Assembly: GCA_014523495.1 (NCBI GenBank)
Contig: JAATVM010000080.1
Coordinates: forward strand, 1 to 5,849
Source: Nitrososphaerales archaeon TH1920
GTDB taxonomy: Archaea; Thermoproteota; Nitrososphaeria; Nitrososphaerales; Nitrososphaeraceae
Direction: 5' to 3'
Length of the DNA: 5,849 nt
Of the stretch, positions 5,676-5,849 are shown piece by piece (the stretch's first letter is position 1; each line of letters opens with the position of its first letter). The translations under genes and the position numbers were made by a program. The notes under the pieces are model-generated. The model made no database searches. It was given only the letters and a program-made list of their open reading frames with translations, and was not told where the DNA came from.

Positions 5676-5849
5676 GTATTCTTGACTCTCTCATCGGGGA
5701 TTGTAGAAGCTCTCCGATCTCGTTATGCATCTTTAAGAGGTTCAATCCTTTTTCGGTCGTTTTGTAGGTTTGTGAGCCTTCTAAATGTTCCAGTAGATTA
5801 TTTTCAATAAGTACAGAAAGATATTCTCTTAATTGAGCGTAGCTAAGAA
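5671..5849 (-). CDS. Winged helix-turn-helix transcriptional regulator, ArnR1-like (3' part; 5' end outside window)
   Basis: The minus strand is open from the window edge to a TAA at 5671-5673, giving 58 C-terminal residues. They read LSYAQLREYLSVLIENNLLE, then HLEGSQTYKTTEKGLNLLK, then an amphipathic tail ending RESRIQ. This is the pattern of the short archaeal winged-helix family (HTH_45, ArnR1-like): a recognition helix with Y.QLREYL..L...LLE, a wing hairpin ending in Y.TTEKG, and a C-terminal helix probably used for dimerisation. Such proteins are DNA-binding regulators, and Nitrososphaeria carry many of them. The missing part should be the N-terminal helices, some 30-50 residues. The target is unknown. 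It converges on the exported-protein region, with a hairpin terminator between. Confidence 0.8.
   Translation of the reverse strand, partial: LSYAQLREYLSVLIENNLLEHLEGSQTYKTTEKGLNLLKMHNEIGELLQSPMRESRIQ

Noticed and set aside
5616..5810. 64-residue plus-strand reading frame
   Set aside because: It is a shadow of the winged-helix gene on the other strand, which matches a known protein pattern, and it runs through a hairpin terminator.

Overview
The window looks like a low-GC archaeal chromosome segment, most likely from the ammonia-oxidising Nitrososphaeria (Thaumarchaeota); a Nitrosocosmicus-like genome would fit. This rests on the gene set: an archaeal/CAD-type carbamoyl-phosphate synthase, a COG1407-type metallophosphoesterase, a Tan1-like THUMP protein and an ArnR1-like winged-helix regulator. 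It also rests on AT-rich TATA boxes about 25-35 nt upstream of starts, and on starts with no Shine-Dalgarno. No database search was possible, so the genus is a guess.

Layout. Positions 1-3214 (+) hold most of carB, which runs in from upstream. Its N-terminal motif, IGEAGE|FDYSGSQ, is broken at 19-40 by 22 extra bases. These carry a stop codon and fold into an arrangement resembling an archaeal bulge-helix-bulge (BHB) splice motif. Cutting at the expected bulge positions would remove exactly the 22 bases and restore the frame. This is the most interesting signal in the window.

Positions 3217-3996 (-) encode a calcineurin-like metallophosphoesterase, convergent with carB with only 2 bp between the stop codons. 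The 168-bp gap 3997-4164 is a divergent promoter region. Positions 4165-4701 (+) encode a small THUMP-domain protein, and three back-to-back palindromes span its start. Positions 4702-4898 hold a hairpin, an oligo-T terminator and a strong TATA box.

Positions 4899-5435 (+) encode an exported protein with a TTG start. Its C-terminal 27 codons are tandemly repeated. The second copy is now out of frame because of what looks like a one-base loss in an A run, and restoring it would give about 203 residues ending at 5509. Positions 5510-5670 hold an oligo-T terminator, an orphan promoter, a possible ~90-nt RNA and a hairpin/T-tract terminator. The 3' end of a winged-helix regulator gene (5671-5849, -) runs off the window. 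A 33-bp direct repeat (31/33 identical) at 4699-4731 and 5607-5639 brackets the exported-protein gene.

The genes do not form one pathway. carB belongs to pyrimidine/arginine supply, the THUMP protein probably to tRNA modification and the phosphoesterase to nucleotide or nucleic-acid metabolism. The 3' third is an accessory-like patch with signs of duplication and rearrangement.
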